Shown piece after piece: positions 55,407-64,000 of a stretch of DNA of 64,000 nt. How positions within the stretch are numbered: the first letter of the stretch is position 1; every line of letters begins with the position of its first letter. This DNA comes from Aquilaria yunnanensis (Eukaryota > Streptophyta > Magnoliopsida > Malvales > Thymelaeaceae), in contig CM077599.1 in assembly GCA_039654915.1 (NCBI GenBank), positions 80,692,001-80,756,000 on the forward strand. Reading direction: 5' to 3'. The notes beneath the pieces were generated by a model. The model was not told where the DNA came from. It saw only the letters and a list, made by a program, of their open reading frames with translations, and ran no database searches. The translations under genes were made by a program, and so were the position numbers.

Positions 55407-56699
55407 TTTCTAGGAGAAAGTAAAAGAAAGGAGGGAGGAAATGATCAGTTATTATGGGCAACTGAGAGAACCGACTTGAGAGTCACGGAGTACCGTATCC
55501 GCCGCTTAACCGGAAAAGTGAATCCTACTTTATTTTGATGTGATAGATATTCCATCCAGCTGACGTCGATTCAGTCCTTGATTATTGAATCCATTGTCCG
55601 CTTTTGACGAATTTTCAACGACAATATTTCTTGATGTCTGCCTTATCTTTGACGATAGCTATCACTCATCTTGGATGCTGCTAAGCTGGCATCAATTCTG
55701 TTCTTTTAGGTGTAGCCTCAATTGCCAGGCTTTTGACGATATTGTATGCTTTATCCTTGGATTCCTGATGGGGCTGGGTCCAGCGTATTAGCTATGCGTC
55801 CAATTAGTAAGAGCTGATGTCATTAAGATCTCAGCTTATACTGCTGCAATCATGCTGCGGACATGCTTTTCATTTGATCCCTGTTATGTAAAAGCCATGC
55901 ATGCATGATGTGAAATGCATGAATGCAAGGCATGTGTAACTGATGTTTTTTTTTTTTTTAATCTAGCTCTTCATGTCTTTGCTTTACTTTACTGGATCTT
56001 CTTTGTGATTTCCTTCTCGGACTATTATTGAATCTCTTTATGCTTTCCAGCTGTTGTCCATTGTCTCAAAAGCCCAACTCTGTTCAAAAATCCTCTTTCC
56101 TTGCCTTATTTTTGAATTTTGATCTCAATTTTCTTTAATGCCCGCCTCATATTTTATGCTTCTCTGGATAATTGTCCCTGTTGAAATATTCGTGAGCATG
56201 ATTCTTTCCTGCTGACATGGACATGTTAAGACTTCTGAAATGATCATTCAGGCTACCACCAAGGCTATCTCCCAAAGATTTGTTACTCCTTCTTCTTTGT
56301 TAGCCTATGTTCTGTGCTGCTCGCAAAGCAGGACCTCAATCTTACCTGTTTTAATTCATAAAGCTTATCAAAGTAATCTACGGTCTTTGTTTTTTTTCTA
56401 AGTTTTAATTATTACTATTCTTCCTTCAAAAGTCACAATTTATTGCACACTTAAGGCTAGTAGGAATGTGAGATTTGAAGGAAAAGAACTGGATAGAAGC
56501 GACTTTAGCATTTTGAACGTGAGAATCTAAGGTAAGTTAAAGAGAATTGGCTTTTATTTATGGGTAAAAGAATATGAAAATCTTGGGTACAGATAGATAA
56601 TGAAAGTGTAAGGGAAGAAAGCTCTCTTTGACAACTTTGATCAAATAAACTTTGGTAACCCTGTATCCACTTCTCCCCTTCTGTTCGAAAATTTCTTCA
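55407..56699 (-). other. Post-pol spacer of element B
   Basis: It is homologous to 44136-45498 of element A with one copy of the 26-bp unit. A purine tract sits just after the pol stop. No gene is seen. Confidence 0.6.
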
Positions 56700-59600
56700 T
56701 TATGCAAAGTATTTTTTTACTGCATCCGAATTTACTGGCTTCAGTAATTCTCGTCCATCCATTTCTGTCAGAATTAGTGCCCCTCCTGAAAATGCTTTCT
56801 TCACGACATATGGCCCGTCATAATTTGGTGTCCATTTTCCTCTTGAATCATGTTGCATGGGTAAAATTTTCTTGAGCACTATGTCACCTTCATGAAATTG
56901 TCGTGGGCGAACCTTTTTGTTGTAAGCACGAATCATCCTTCTTTGATAAAGTTGCCCATGGCAGAGGGCTATCATTCTTCTTTCATCAATTAGATTTAAT
57001 TGCTCGTATCTAGCTTTGACCCATTCTGCTTCTCCTAATTGAGTATCCATTAGTACCCTTAATGAAGGAATTTCAACTTCGATGGGCAATACAGCCTCCA
57101 TACCGTATACCAGAGAAAAAGGTGTTGCTCTAGTAGAAGTACGGGTAGAAGTTCTATAAGCATGCAGTGCAAAAGGTAACATCTCATGCCAGTCCTTGTA
57201 AGTGACGATCATCTTTTCAACAATTCTCTTGATATTTTTATTGGCCGCTTCTATTGCACCATTCATCATCGGTCGATAAGGTGCTGAATTGAGATGCTTG
57301 ATTTTGAATTGCCGGCATAAAGTCTGCATCATTGCATTATTCAGGTTCGTGGCATTGTCTGAGATGATACACTCTGGCGGTCCATAGCGACAAATGATTT
57401 CTTTCTTAATGAACCGGCATACCACCTTTTGAGTTACGCTTGCATAAGACACAGCTTCTACCCATTTAGTAAAGTAGTCAATTGCAACTAGGATGAATTT
57501 GTGACCATTGGAAGCTTTAGGGGTAATCGCTCCAATAACATCGATTCCCCACATGGCAAAAGGCCAAGGTATTGCTGTTACATTAAGAGGAACAGGTGGA
57601 GCTTGGATCTTGTTGGCATATATTTGGCATTTGTGACATTTTCTTACGTGATTGACGCAATCACTTTCCAATGTGAGCCAATAGTAACCAGCCCTCATTA
57701 TTTGTCTTGCCATGGTATGACCACTAGTGTGTGCTCCACATATTCCAGAATGAACTTCTTCCATGATCTTTCGTGCTTCATGAGTATCTACACAGCGAAG
57801 TAGCATCGAGTCTGGGGTTTTCTTGTAAAGTATGTCTAGGTTTAAAAGAAAACCCATTGACAATCTTTGTAGAAATTTCTTGTCATTTTCTGATACTTCT
57901 GGTGGATATACTCTTTCTTGGAGGTATTTCTTGATATCGTGATACCAAGGCTTTCCATCCAATTCTTCTTCGATGCTCATGCAATAAGCTGGAGAATCTA
58001 TTATTCTCATCTCGAACACAGGAGTATGCTCGGGGTCACTGATCTTGTACATAACAGCCAAAGTAGCTAAAGCATCCGGTATTTGATTATCTTCCCTTGG
58101 AAGATGATGGAAGCTTATACTGTTGAATTTTCGAGCCAAGTCTAGTATGAGCTTTTGGTAAGGGATCAATTTTGAATCCCTTGTCTCCCATTCTCTGTTG
58201 ATTTGATATATGACTAATGCGGAATCCTCATAAACTCGGAGATCTCGCACTTTCAATTCCAGTGCCATTTGGAGTCCCATAGCACATGCCTCATACTCTA
58301 CTATATTGTTGGTACAAGGAAATGTAATTTTTGCTGTAAGAGGGAATTGCTCTCCACTTGGAGAGATGAGTATGGCTCCAATCCCTTGTCCCAAAGCATT
58401 AGATGCTCCATCGAATGCCATTTTCCATGTTTCATCATCTTTAGAGACTTCTTGTTCTATTGTCATTATATCTCCATCAGGAAACTCCATTTTCATTGGC
58501 TCATAATCATCCAATGCTCTATCAGCCAGATATTCAGCAATCACACTCCCTTTTACAGCCTTTTGGGTGACATACTGTATGTCGTATTCAGACAACAGCA
58601 TTTGCCATTTTGCGATCCTGCCTGATAAAGCTGGTTTTTCAAAAATGTACTTAATGGGATCAGTCTTGGAGATTAGCAATGTGGTGTTGTTGAGCATGTA
58701 GTGTCGTAGTCGGTGTGCTACCCATGCAAGGGCACAACAGGACTTTTCTACTATTGAGTATTTCGCTTCATATGTGGTAAGCTTCTTGCTCAAATAGTAA
58801 ATTGCATGCTCTTTCTTGCCTGTCTCATCACGTTGACCCAATACGGATCCTAATGAAGAATCCTGTATGGATAAATATAGAATCAACGATTCTCCAGATC
58901 GGGGTGGTACCAAGACTGGTGGATTTGATAGATATTGCTTGATTTTCTCGAATGCTTCTTGGCATTCGTTATTCCACTCGATCGGATTGTTCTTCTTCAG
59001 TGATTTGAAAAGAGGTTCACACTTGGATGTCAATTGTGAAATGAACCTTGCTATGAAGTTGATTCTGCCCAGAAAACTTCTTACTTGTTTTGGAGTCTTC
59101 GGGGGTTGCATTTCTTGTATTGCTTTGACTTTACTCGGGTCAACTCGAATCCCATCCTTGCTGACCATGAAACCCAATAACTTTCCTGAAGAGGCTCCAA
59201 AAATACATTTGGCAGGATTCAACTTCAGTTGATATTTGCGAAGTCTATCGAATAGTTTTCTTAGCACTTTTAGATGCCCCTTAGCAGTGAAAGTTTTGGC
59301 GATCATGTCGTCTACATATACTTCAATTTCTTTATGCATCATGTCATGGAATAATGCAACCATGGCTCTTTGATATGTAGCACCAGCATTCTTTAACCCA
59401 AAAGGCATCACCTTGTAGTAGAAGGTACCCCAAAGGGTTATAAAGGCAGTTTTTATCATATCATCTGGATCAAGTTTGATTTGATTGTATCCAGAGAAGC
59501 CATCCATGAAGGAAAAATAGGAGTTTCCTGCGGTATTATCCACCAGCGTATCAATGTGAGGAAGTGGGAAGTTATCTTTAGGACTGGCTTCGTTCAATGG

Positions 59601-60098
59601 CCGGTAGTCCTGACAAACTCTTAGTTTCCCGCTTTCTTTCTTTTCGACTGGAACAATGTTAACCACCCATTCTGTATATTCAGCGACCCCAAGGAATCCT
59701 GCATCCCACAGCTTTCGAATCTCATCTTTTACTCTTAAGATTAGATCCGGCTTTAATCTTCGTAACTTTTGTTTGACAGGCTTCGCCCCAGGTTTCAAGG
59801 GTATTTTGTGTAGTACTATGTCTGAGCTTAAGCCAGGCATATCTTGGTATGACCAAGCAAACACATCCATATATTCTTTCAATAAGTGGACTAATTCTTC
59901 TTTTTCTTCAGGAGGGAATAGAGTGCCAATCTTGACTTCTTTTACATTCTGACTGTCTCCCAAGTTAAATGCCTCAGTTGGTTCTTGACTTGTTGCTCTT
60001 TCTTTTTCATCTCGCTCGATCATTTTTAATAGCTCAGGAGATATTTGAAGATCTTCGTCATCCGAGTCGGTAGTGTTTACAGGATTATCAAAGTTCAT
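56700..60098 (-). CDS. Pol of element B: RT, two RNase H domains, integrase
   Basis: This 1132-residue ORF is the same length as that of element A and differs from it at only scattered residues. RT keeps VYVDDM, the archaeal-type RNase H keeps AFDGAS, EYEA and DSALVI, and integrase keeps the HHCC finger and Asp-Asp-Glu residues (GIDVIG, SDNATN, GAIEAAN). With the intact gag-pro upstream and the conserved putative intron, this copy could encode a complete Gag-Pro-Pol. Confidence 0.93.
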   Translation of the reverse strand: MNFDNPVNTTDSDDEDLQISPELLKMIERDEKERATSQEPTEAFNLGDSQNVKEVKIGTLFPPEEKEELVHLLKEYMDVFAWSYQDMPGLSSDIVLHKIPLKPGAKPVKQKLRRLKPDLILRVKDEIRKLWDAGFLGVAEYTEWVVNIVPVEKKESGKLRVCQDYRPLNEASPKDNFPLPHIDTLVDNTAGNSYFSFMDGFSGYNQIKLDPDDMIKTAFITLWGTFYYKVMPFGLKNAGATYQRAMVALFHDMMHKEIEVYVDDMIAKTFTAKGHLKVLRKLFDRLRKYQLKLNPAKCIFGASSGKLLGFMVSKDGIRVDPSKVKAIQEMQPPKTPKQVRSFLGRINFIARFISQLTSKCEPLFKSLKKNNPIEWNNECQEAFEKIKQYLSNPPVLVPPRSGESLILYLSIQDSSLGSVLGQRDETGKKEHAIYYLSKKLTTYEAKYSIVEKSCCALAWVAHRLRHYMLNNTTLLISKTDPIKYIFEKPALSGRIAKWQMLLSEYDIQYVTQKAVKGSVIAEYLADRALDDYEPMKMEFPDGDIMTIEQEVSKDDETWKMAFDGASNALGQGIGAILISPSGEQFPLTAKITFPCTNNIVEYEACAMGLQMALELKVRDLRVYEDSALVIYQINREWETRDSKLIPYQKLILDLARKFNSISFHHLPREDNQIPDALATLAVMYKISDPEHTPVFEMRIIDSPAYCMSIEEELDGKPWYHDIKKYLQERVYPPEVSENDKKFLQRLSMGFLLNLDILYKKTPDSMLLRCVDTHEARKIMEEVHSGICGAHTSGHTMARQIMRAGYYWLTLESDCVNHVRKCHKCQIYANKIQAPPVPLNVTAIPWPFAMWGIDVIGAITPKASNGHKFILVAIDYFTKWVEAVSYASVTQKVVCRFIKKEIICRYGPPECIISDNATNLNNAMMQTLCRQFKIKHLNSAPYRPMMNGAIEAANKNIKRIVEKMIVTYKDWHEMLPFALHAYRTSTRTSTRATPFSLVYGMEAVLPIEVEIPSLRVLMDTQLGEAEWVKARYEQLNLIDERRMIALCHGQLYQRRMIRAYNKKVRPRQFHEGDIVLKKILPMQHDSRGKWTPNYDGPYVVKKAFSGGALILTEMDGRELLKPVNSDAVKKYFA

Positions 60099-60129
60099 TC
60101 TTTTATTGTCATCAAAGAGAGTTTCAGGT

Positions 60130-60313
60130 CTGCATTATTCAGAGGAAAAAAAAAATGGCAAGAATAAGATGGATGCAAACTGGTACTTTATTTATAGTGT
60201 GCATAAATCACAACTTTATTGGAATAAAAAGCAATAACTAAAAGGTTCACTTAAACAAAGACTACACCCTATTGATTGAACCTTTCTTTAGGAGGTTTTT
60301 ACTATTGGATTAC
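60130..60313 (-). other. Putative intron between protease and pol in element B
   Basis: The donor (CCAAA|GTAATCC style, G at 60313) and acceptor (TGCAG, ending at 60130) match those in element A. Removing 184 nt joins gag-pro and pol in frame. Conservation of both sites and phase in two copies supports real splicing. Confidence 0.75.
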
Positions 60314-63300
60314 TTTGGAAAGCTTTCGATTATAACAGGCAGTTCTATCGCCTCCCAATTGTTCAGCACATCCCGTGGGCCACAAGGTTGAATGAGCTCC
60401 TCATCTTCAGGTGAATCACTGATGATTGCTTGAATAGAAAGACTTTCAAAAGACTTGTTGATGTTGATGGTCAGCGCGCCTTCATTGTTATTTTTCGAAA
60501 TCAAACCACCACTCACGAACGTTTCGGTGATCTCTGGGACATCCAGATTTCTTTCCTGGAGAGGATGCCCTGTTAATCGTGCAATCCTCTTTTCTCTCTT
60601 TTCAGCTATTGCCTTCATTTTGTCATGTCTTGTCGGTGTGAAGCCTAGGCCGTATTTCCCTTCATTTGTGGTGATTTTCAATGGTTCTGTGATTCCTTGT
60701 AAATCTTGTCCCAGTCCTAACCCCGGTGAGTATCCTCCTTTTATCATGAGTTTGGCAACCATGCGACTTGTTTTAGAGATGCTAGGAATGGGTTCTTCTC
60801 CATATTCGCTGACATAAGCAGCATTGACAATTTCAAAAGACGTGAAGGAGCAATCAGGTATATTTTCATTGACTTCGACATATTGAGCATCCGCAGGTCT
60901 TGATAGCAGGATGTCTTCTTCAGCGAAGACCGTGATTATCTTTCCTTCAATAATGAATTTCATTTTCTGGTGTAATGAAGAAGGAATTGCTCCGGCCATA
61001 TGGATCCATGGTCTTCCCAGCAGGCAGGTATAAGATGGACAAATATCCATGACTTGGAATGTGATGTGGAAAAGACAGGGACCAATCCCTATTGGTAGCT
61101 CTATTTCTCCAACAACATCTCTCTTCGTTCCGTCAAATGCTCGAACAACAATATGACTGTTGTTGAGGTATGATGGGTCTAAACCAATCTTATGTAAGGT
61201 TTCGAGTGGCATTACATTTAGAGCTGACCCATTGTCGATAAGAACTCTGGCCATAATCCGATCTTTGTATTTGACCGAAATATGTAGGGCCTTAGAGTGA
61301 CCCCTTCCTTCTGCTGGTATCTCATCGTCAGTGAATGTGATGAGATTTTGTGCCGTGATGTTGTTGACGAGGTGGTCAAAATTGTTCACGGAGATATCTT
61401 GTTCAACATAAGCCTTATTCAGGACTTTGAGAAGAGCTTCTCGATGAGCATCAGAGCTTAGGAGTAATGAAAGTATGGAAATTTTTGCTGGCAGGCGGTT
61501 TAACTGCTCAACGATGCTGTATTCACTTTGCTTTATGAGTTTGAGAAACTCAGTAGCTTGCTCATCTGTTACTGCTCGAGGCGTCTCTTGCTCTTTAGAT
61601 GTATTTGTATCAAGAGATCCACTCGTCGTAACATTCTTATCTTGTTGGAGCTTGTTCATTTGCTCCGGAGAATAACACCGACCACTTCTAGTCATGCTTC
61701 CAACTTCTAACGGGGTTGATGTGATGTTAGAAGTGTAATCATAGCTCCATGGAACAGTTTTGTCCGATTTGTATGGGAATGGTTTTGGGACTTGAATTTT
61801 TAAAGGCTTAAGAGCAGGTTTTGAAATTGGTATGACCAGTGGTCTTGGCATAGCATTGAATTCTTGTTCTTTAATGATCACATTCACATCATCATCTTTA
61901 TCTGACATAAAAACGATGAGTTGGGAGGAGTCGATGAGACTTTGCAGTCTTTCACGAAATTCTGAGCATTTTTGGATAGAATGACTCTTACTGTCATGGA
62001 AGTTGCACCACTCTTCATTCTCGACTTCTCCATTTCCAAAAGAAGGCTTTCCCATGATAATCCCTTCTTTCACAAGGCATGAATATACATGCTTAAGAGG
62101 GGTTATGATATCGTTGACTGACTTCTTTGTCGGCCAGTGTTTTTCTATCATATTGACTGGTTTTGCTTGATGAGGCGGCAACGGATTGTGAGTGACGTTT
62201 GGCTCATCGGAAAAGTCCAACCACTTTGATTCGATTAATTGTTGGATTATACGTTTCAATGCTATGCAATTTTTCAGTCCGTGGCCCACGGTACCATCAT
62301 GATATGGGCAATTTATGTTAGGGTCATACCACCTTGGATACGGGGGTTCCAATGGCCTTGTAGGGATTGGGCGAATAAGTTGACTTTCGATGAGTTTTGG
62401 ATACAGCTCAGTGTAAGTCATGGGAATTGGTGCGAAGATTTCTCTTGGTCTTGGTGCAGGTACTGGAGGAGTTGGAACAGGTGGCCGTAACTGATTAGGT
62501 CTGTTGGGAGGATAATTGTTGGGTCTATTGGGAAGATAATCATTGGGCCTATTGGGAGGATAATCATTGGGCCTACTGGTAGGATAATAATTGGGCTTAT
62601 TGGCAGAATAGGATAGGCGAGGTCCGGTGGCCACAGTGCCCACGAAGGGAATCCCTCTTCCTCTTCCTATTTGTTGTATTTCTTCATCTTTTCTTCTGGA
62701 AGGTCCTCCTCTTTTCATAGGATCGCTAAAGGATTCAGTAATCTTCCCAGTCCTGATACCATGCTCGATCCTTTCTCCAGACATTACTACGTCGGAGAAG
62801 TTAGTTGCCGCATTGCCAATAAGTTTGTCATAATATGGGTATTTCAGTGTCTGGACAAACAAAGTGACCATTTCTCTTTCTGTCATGGGTGGCTGAACCT
62901 GTGCAGCTAAGTCCCTCCACCGCTGCGCATATTCCTTGAAAGTTTCTGGCTTTTTCTTCTCCATGTTTTGGAGAGTTTGGCGATCCGGAGCCAAGTCCAT
63001 AACGTGTTTATAGTTGCCGATGAAGGCCTGAGCAAGGTCATTCCAAGTTTTTATGTTCCTTGGACCTTGGCTTAGATACCACTGTAATGCTGATTTTGTG
63101 AGACTTTCCTGAAAAAGTGCGATCCACACCTTTTCATCTTTTGTGAGTGGTTGTAGTCTCCTTAGGAACAATGTGATGTGAGTGATGGGATCACTCGTTC
63201 CATCGTATTTCACGAAATCTGGCACCTTAAAATCTGAAGGGATTACGACGTCTGGCACTAAGCAGAGGTCATCCACCGAGAGAGATCCGAATATAGTGCC

Positions 63301-63624
63301 TCCTTCAATGGCTCGCAGTCGCTTTTCTATTGTTTCGAGTTTTTGAGATTCTGCTTCTTCTTTTGGTAATGTCTTCTTCTCTTCCTGTACAGTGTCTTGT
63401 TTCAGGTGAACACTAGCATACGGTCCTGATTCTTGAAACAGGTTTTCTTGGACTGAGACTCGTTGCGGGGTGAATCCCGGGGGATAAGTGGGATCTTGTA
63501 CTTCTTTGATGGGGACTTGAGTTGCTTTCCCTTTGATTAATTCCATCAATTGTCTCATCTGTTCTGACATACTTTCAATCTTGGACTCCATCTCCATGAG
63601 ACGTCCTTCGGCTTGTTCTGCCAT
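60310..63624 (-). CDS. Gag-protease with G-patch, element B (intact)
   Basis: This 1104-residue ORF is uninterrupted, unlike that of element A. It contains the gag capsid-like domain (about 145-300), RPN(D/N)YPPN repeats (about 340-385), two CHHC knuckles (CPYHDGTVGHGLKNC and CNFHDSKSHSIQKC), an aspartic protease with DNGS in VLIDNGSALNVMP (about 795), and a C-terminal G-patch (GGYSPGLGLGQD, about 955-1000). The use of DNGS in place of DTG or DSG appears in both copies. It is followed by the putative intron and pol. Confidence 0.93.
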   Translation of the reverse strand: MAEQAEGRLMEMESKIESMSEQMRQLMELIKGKATQVPIKEVQDPTYPPGFTPQRVSVQENLFQESGPYASVHLKQDTVQEEKKTLPKEEAESQKLETIEKRLRAIEGGTIFGSLSVDDLCLVPDVVIPSDFKVPDFVKYDGTSDPITHITLFLRRLQPLTKDEKVWIALFQESLTKSALQWYLSQGPRNIKTWNDLAQAFIGNYKHVMDLAPDRQTLQNMEKKKPETFKEYAQRWRDLAAQVQPPMTEREMVTLFVQTLKYPYYDKLIGNAATNFSDVVMSGERIEHGIRTGKITESFSDPMKRGGPSRRKDEEIQQIGRGRGIPFVGTVATGPRLSYSANKPNYYPTSRPNDYPPNRPNDYLPNRPNNYPPNRPNQLRPPVPTPPVPAPRPREIFAPIPMTYTELYPKLIESQLIRPIPTRPLEPPYPRWYDPNINCPYHDGTVGHGLKNCIALKRIIQQLIESKWLDFSDEPNVTHNPLPPHQAKPVNMIEKHWPTKKSVNDIITPLKHVYSCLVKEGIIMGKPSFGNGEVENEEWCNFHDSKSHSIQKCSEFRERLQSLIDSSQLIVFMSDKDDDVNVIIKEQEFNAMPRPLVIPISKPALKPLKIQVPKPFPYKSDKTVPWSYDYTSNITSTPLEVGSMTRSGRCYSPEQMNKLQQDKNVTTSGSLDTNTSKEQETPRAVTDEQATEFLKLIKQSEYSIVEQLNRLPAKISILSLLLSSDAHREALLKVLNKAYVEQDISVNNFDHLVNNITAQNLITFTDDEIPAEGRGHSKALHISVKYKDRIMARVLIDNGSALNVMPLETLHKIGLDPSYLNNSHIVVRAFDGTKRDVVGEIELPIGIGPCLFHITFQVMDICPSYTCLLGRPWIHMAGAIPSSLHQKMKFIIEGKIITVFAEEDILLSRPADAQYVEVNENIPDCSFTSFEIVNAAYVSEYGEEPIPSISKTSRMVAKLMIKGGYSPGLGLGQDLQGITEPLKITTNEGKYGLGFTPTRHDKMKAIAEKREKRIARLTGHPLQERNLDVPEITETFVSGGLISKNNNEGALTININKSFESLSIQAIISDSPEDEELIQPCGPRDVLNNWEAIELPVIIESFPK

Positions 63625-63698
63625 TAATCTTGTTTGGAGTCGAGTTGAATATCGGTGTTGAGGTCCAATTTTACCCTTTTAAAGGAATATTTATTTTA

Positions 63699-64000
63699 TT
63701 AGATTCTATGTGTGTATGATTGATGTGATGGATGCATGCATGAATATTGTAAATACTTGGTGAAAGAAGAACTATAATGGAATTTCTCAATTACATTCAG
63801 CAAAAGGTTTGTTTAAAAGAAACGACCCAAAGTACAATACTGCTTTCTGGCCTTAGATATGAACTCCATCATTCTTTGAACATTTACTGATGGAGTAGGA
63901 CAGCTCAGTTCTTCTAACTCCTTGGCTTCTTCGCCCATTAGTTGGGCTTGTTCTGTAACTTTTCTGACTTCTACCAAAAATGTTTGCAATTGATCTTGAG
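63699..64000 (-). CDS. ORF1 of element B, C-terminal part (cut by window end)
   Basis: The stop at 63699-63701 and upstream sequence match the C-terminal coiled-coil end of ORF1 in element A (AQLMGEEAKELEELSC region). No stop is visible in this part. The rest lies beyond the window. Confidence 0.8.

Overview
The window is nuclear DNA of a flowering plant, most likely a eudicot. It is AT-rich and dominated by transposable elements, and the gene structures have introns. I see one convincing host gene, a five-exon GDSL esterase/lipase on the minus strand (28430-30730). I cannot name the species.

Left part, 1-28400: gene-poor DNA built from old transposons. Several can be delimited by inverted ends and target-site duplications (TSDs): three Mutator-like foldback elements with exact 9-10 bp TSDs (8034-8513, 21406-21847, 21992-23574), a larger Mutator-like element holding an exon-like piece (about 3879-5405), two members of a foldback MITE family (6742-7082 and about 10434-10752), a hAT element with a decayed transposase (14662-17763), and a second hAT transposase remnant (18221-20405). 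A Ty1/copia remnant (24652-27700) is itself interrupted by a non-autonomous hAT-like element (24762-25764) and a small LTR element with one inverted LTR (25818-26363).

Right part, 30932-64000: two large Ty3/gypsy elements of the Tat/Ogre type, nested and head to head. Element A (+ strand) has its 5' LTR at 30932-34704, then primer-binding site, ORF1, gag-pro (four nonsense codons), a putative intron, pol, and the start of a cargo ORF that stops abruptly at 45819. Element B (- strand) appears to have inserted there: its 3' LTR is 45820-49655, its polypurine tract 49656-49668, and its internal region runs leftward from beyond the window end. B has intact gag-pro and pol reading frames, so it is the younger and possibly competent copy. 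The rest of A and the 5' LTR of B should lie beyond 64000.

The most unusual part is the 7-kb segment between pol and the 3' LTR of B. It carries three tandem copies of a 182-residue ORF whose basic region plus zinc finger resembles the cysteine-rich nucleic-acid-binding proteins of carlavirus-like plant viruses. Next comes a near-complete homologue of the cytokinin-activating enzyme LOG, and then about 19 copies of an 86-bp repeat in which every unit can form two hairpins. Two of the three small ORFs and the LOG ORF are preceded by one shared TATA-containing module of about 60 bp, so they look like separate promoter-ORF cassettes inside a retrotransposon. The LTRs also contain repeated stem-loops with compensatory changes. 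All family assignments come from reading motifs by eye; no database search was possible.
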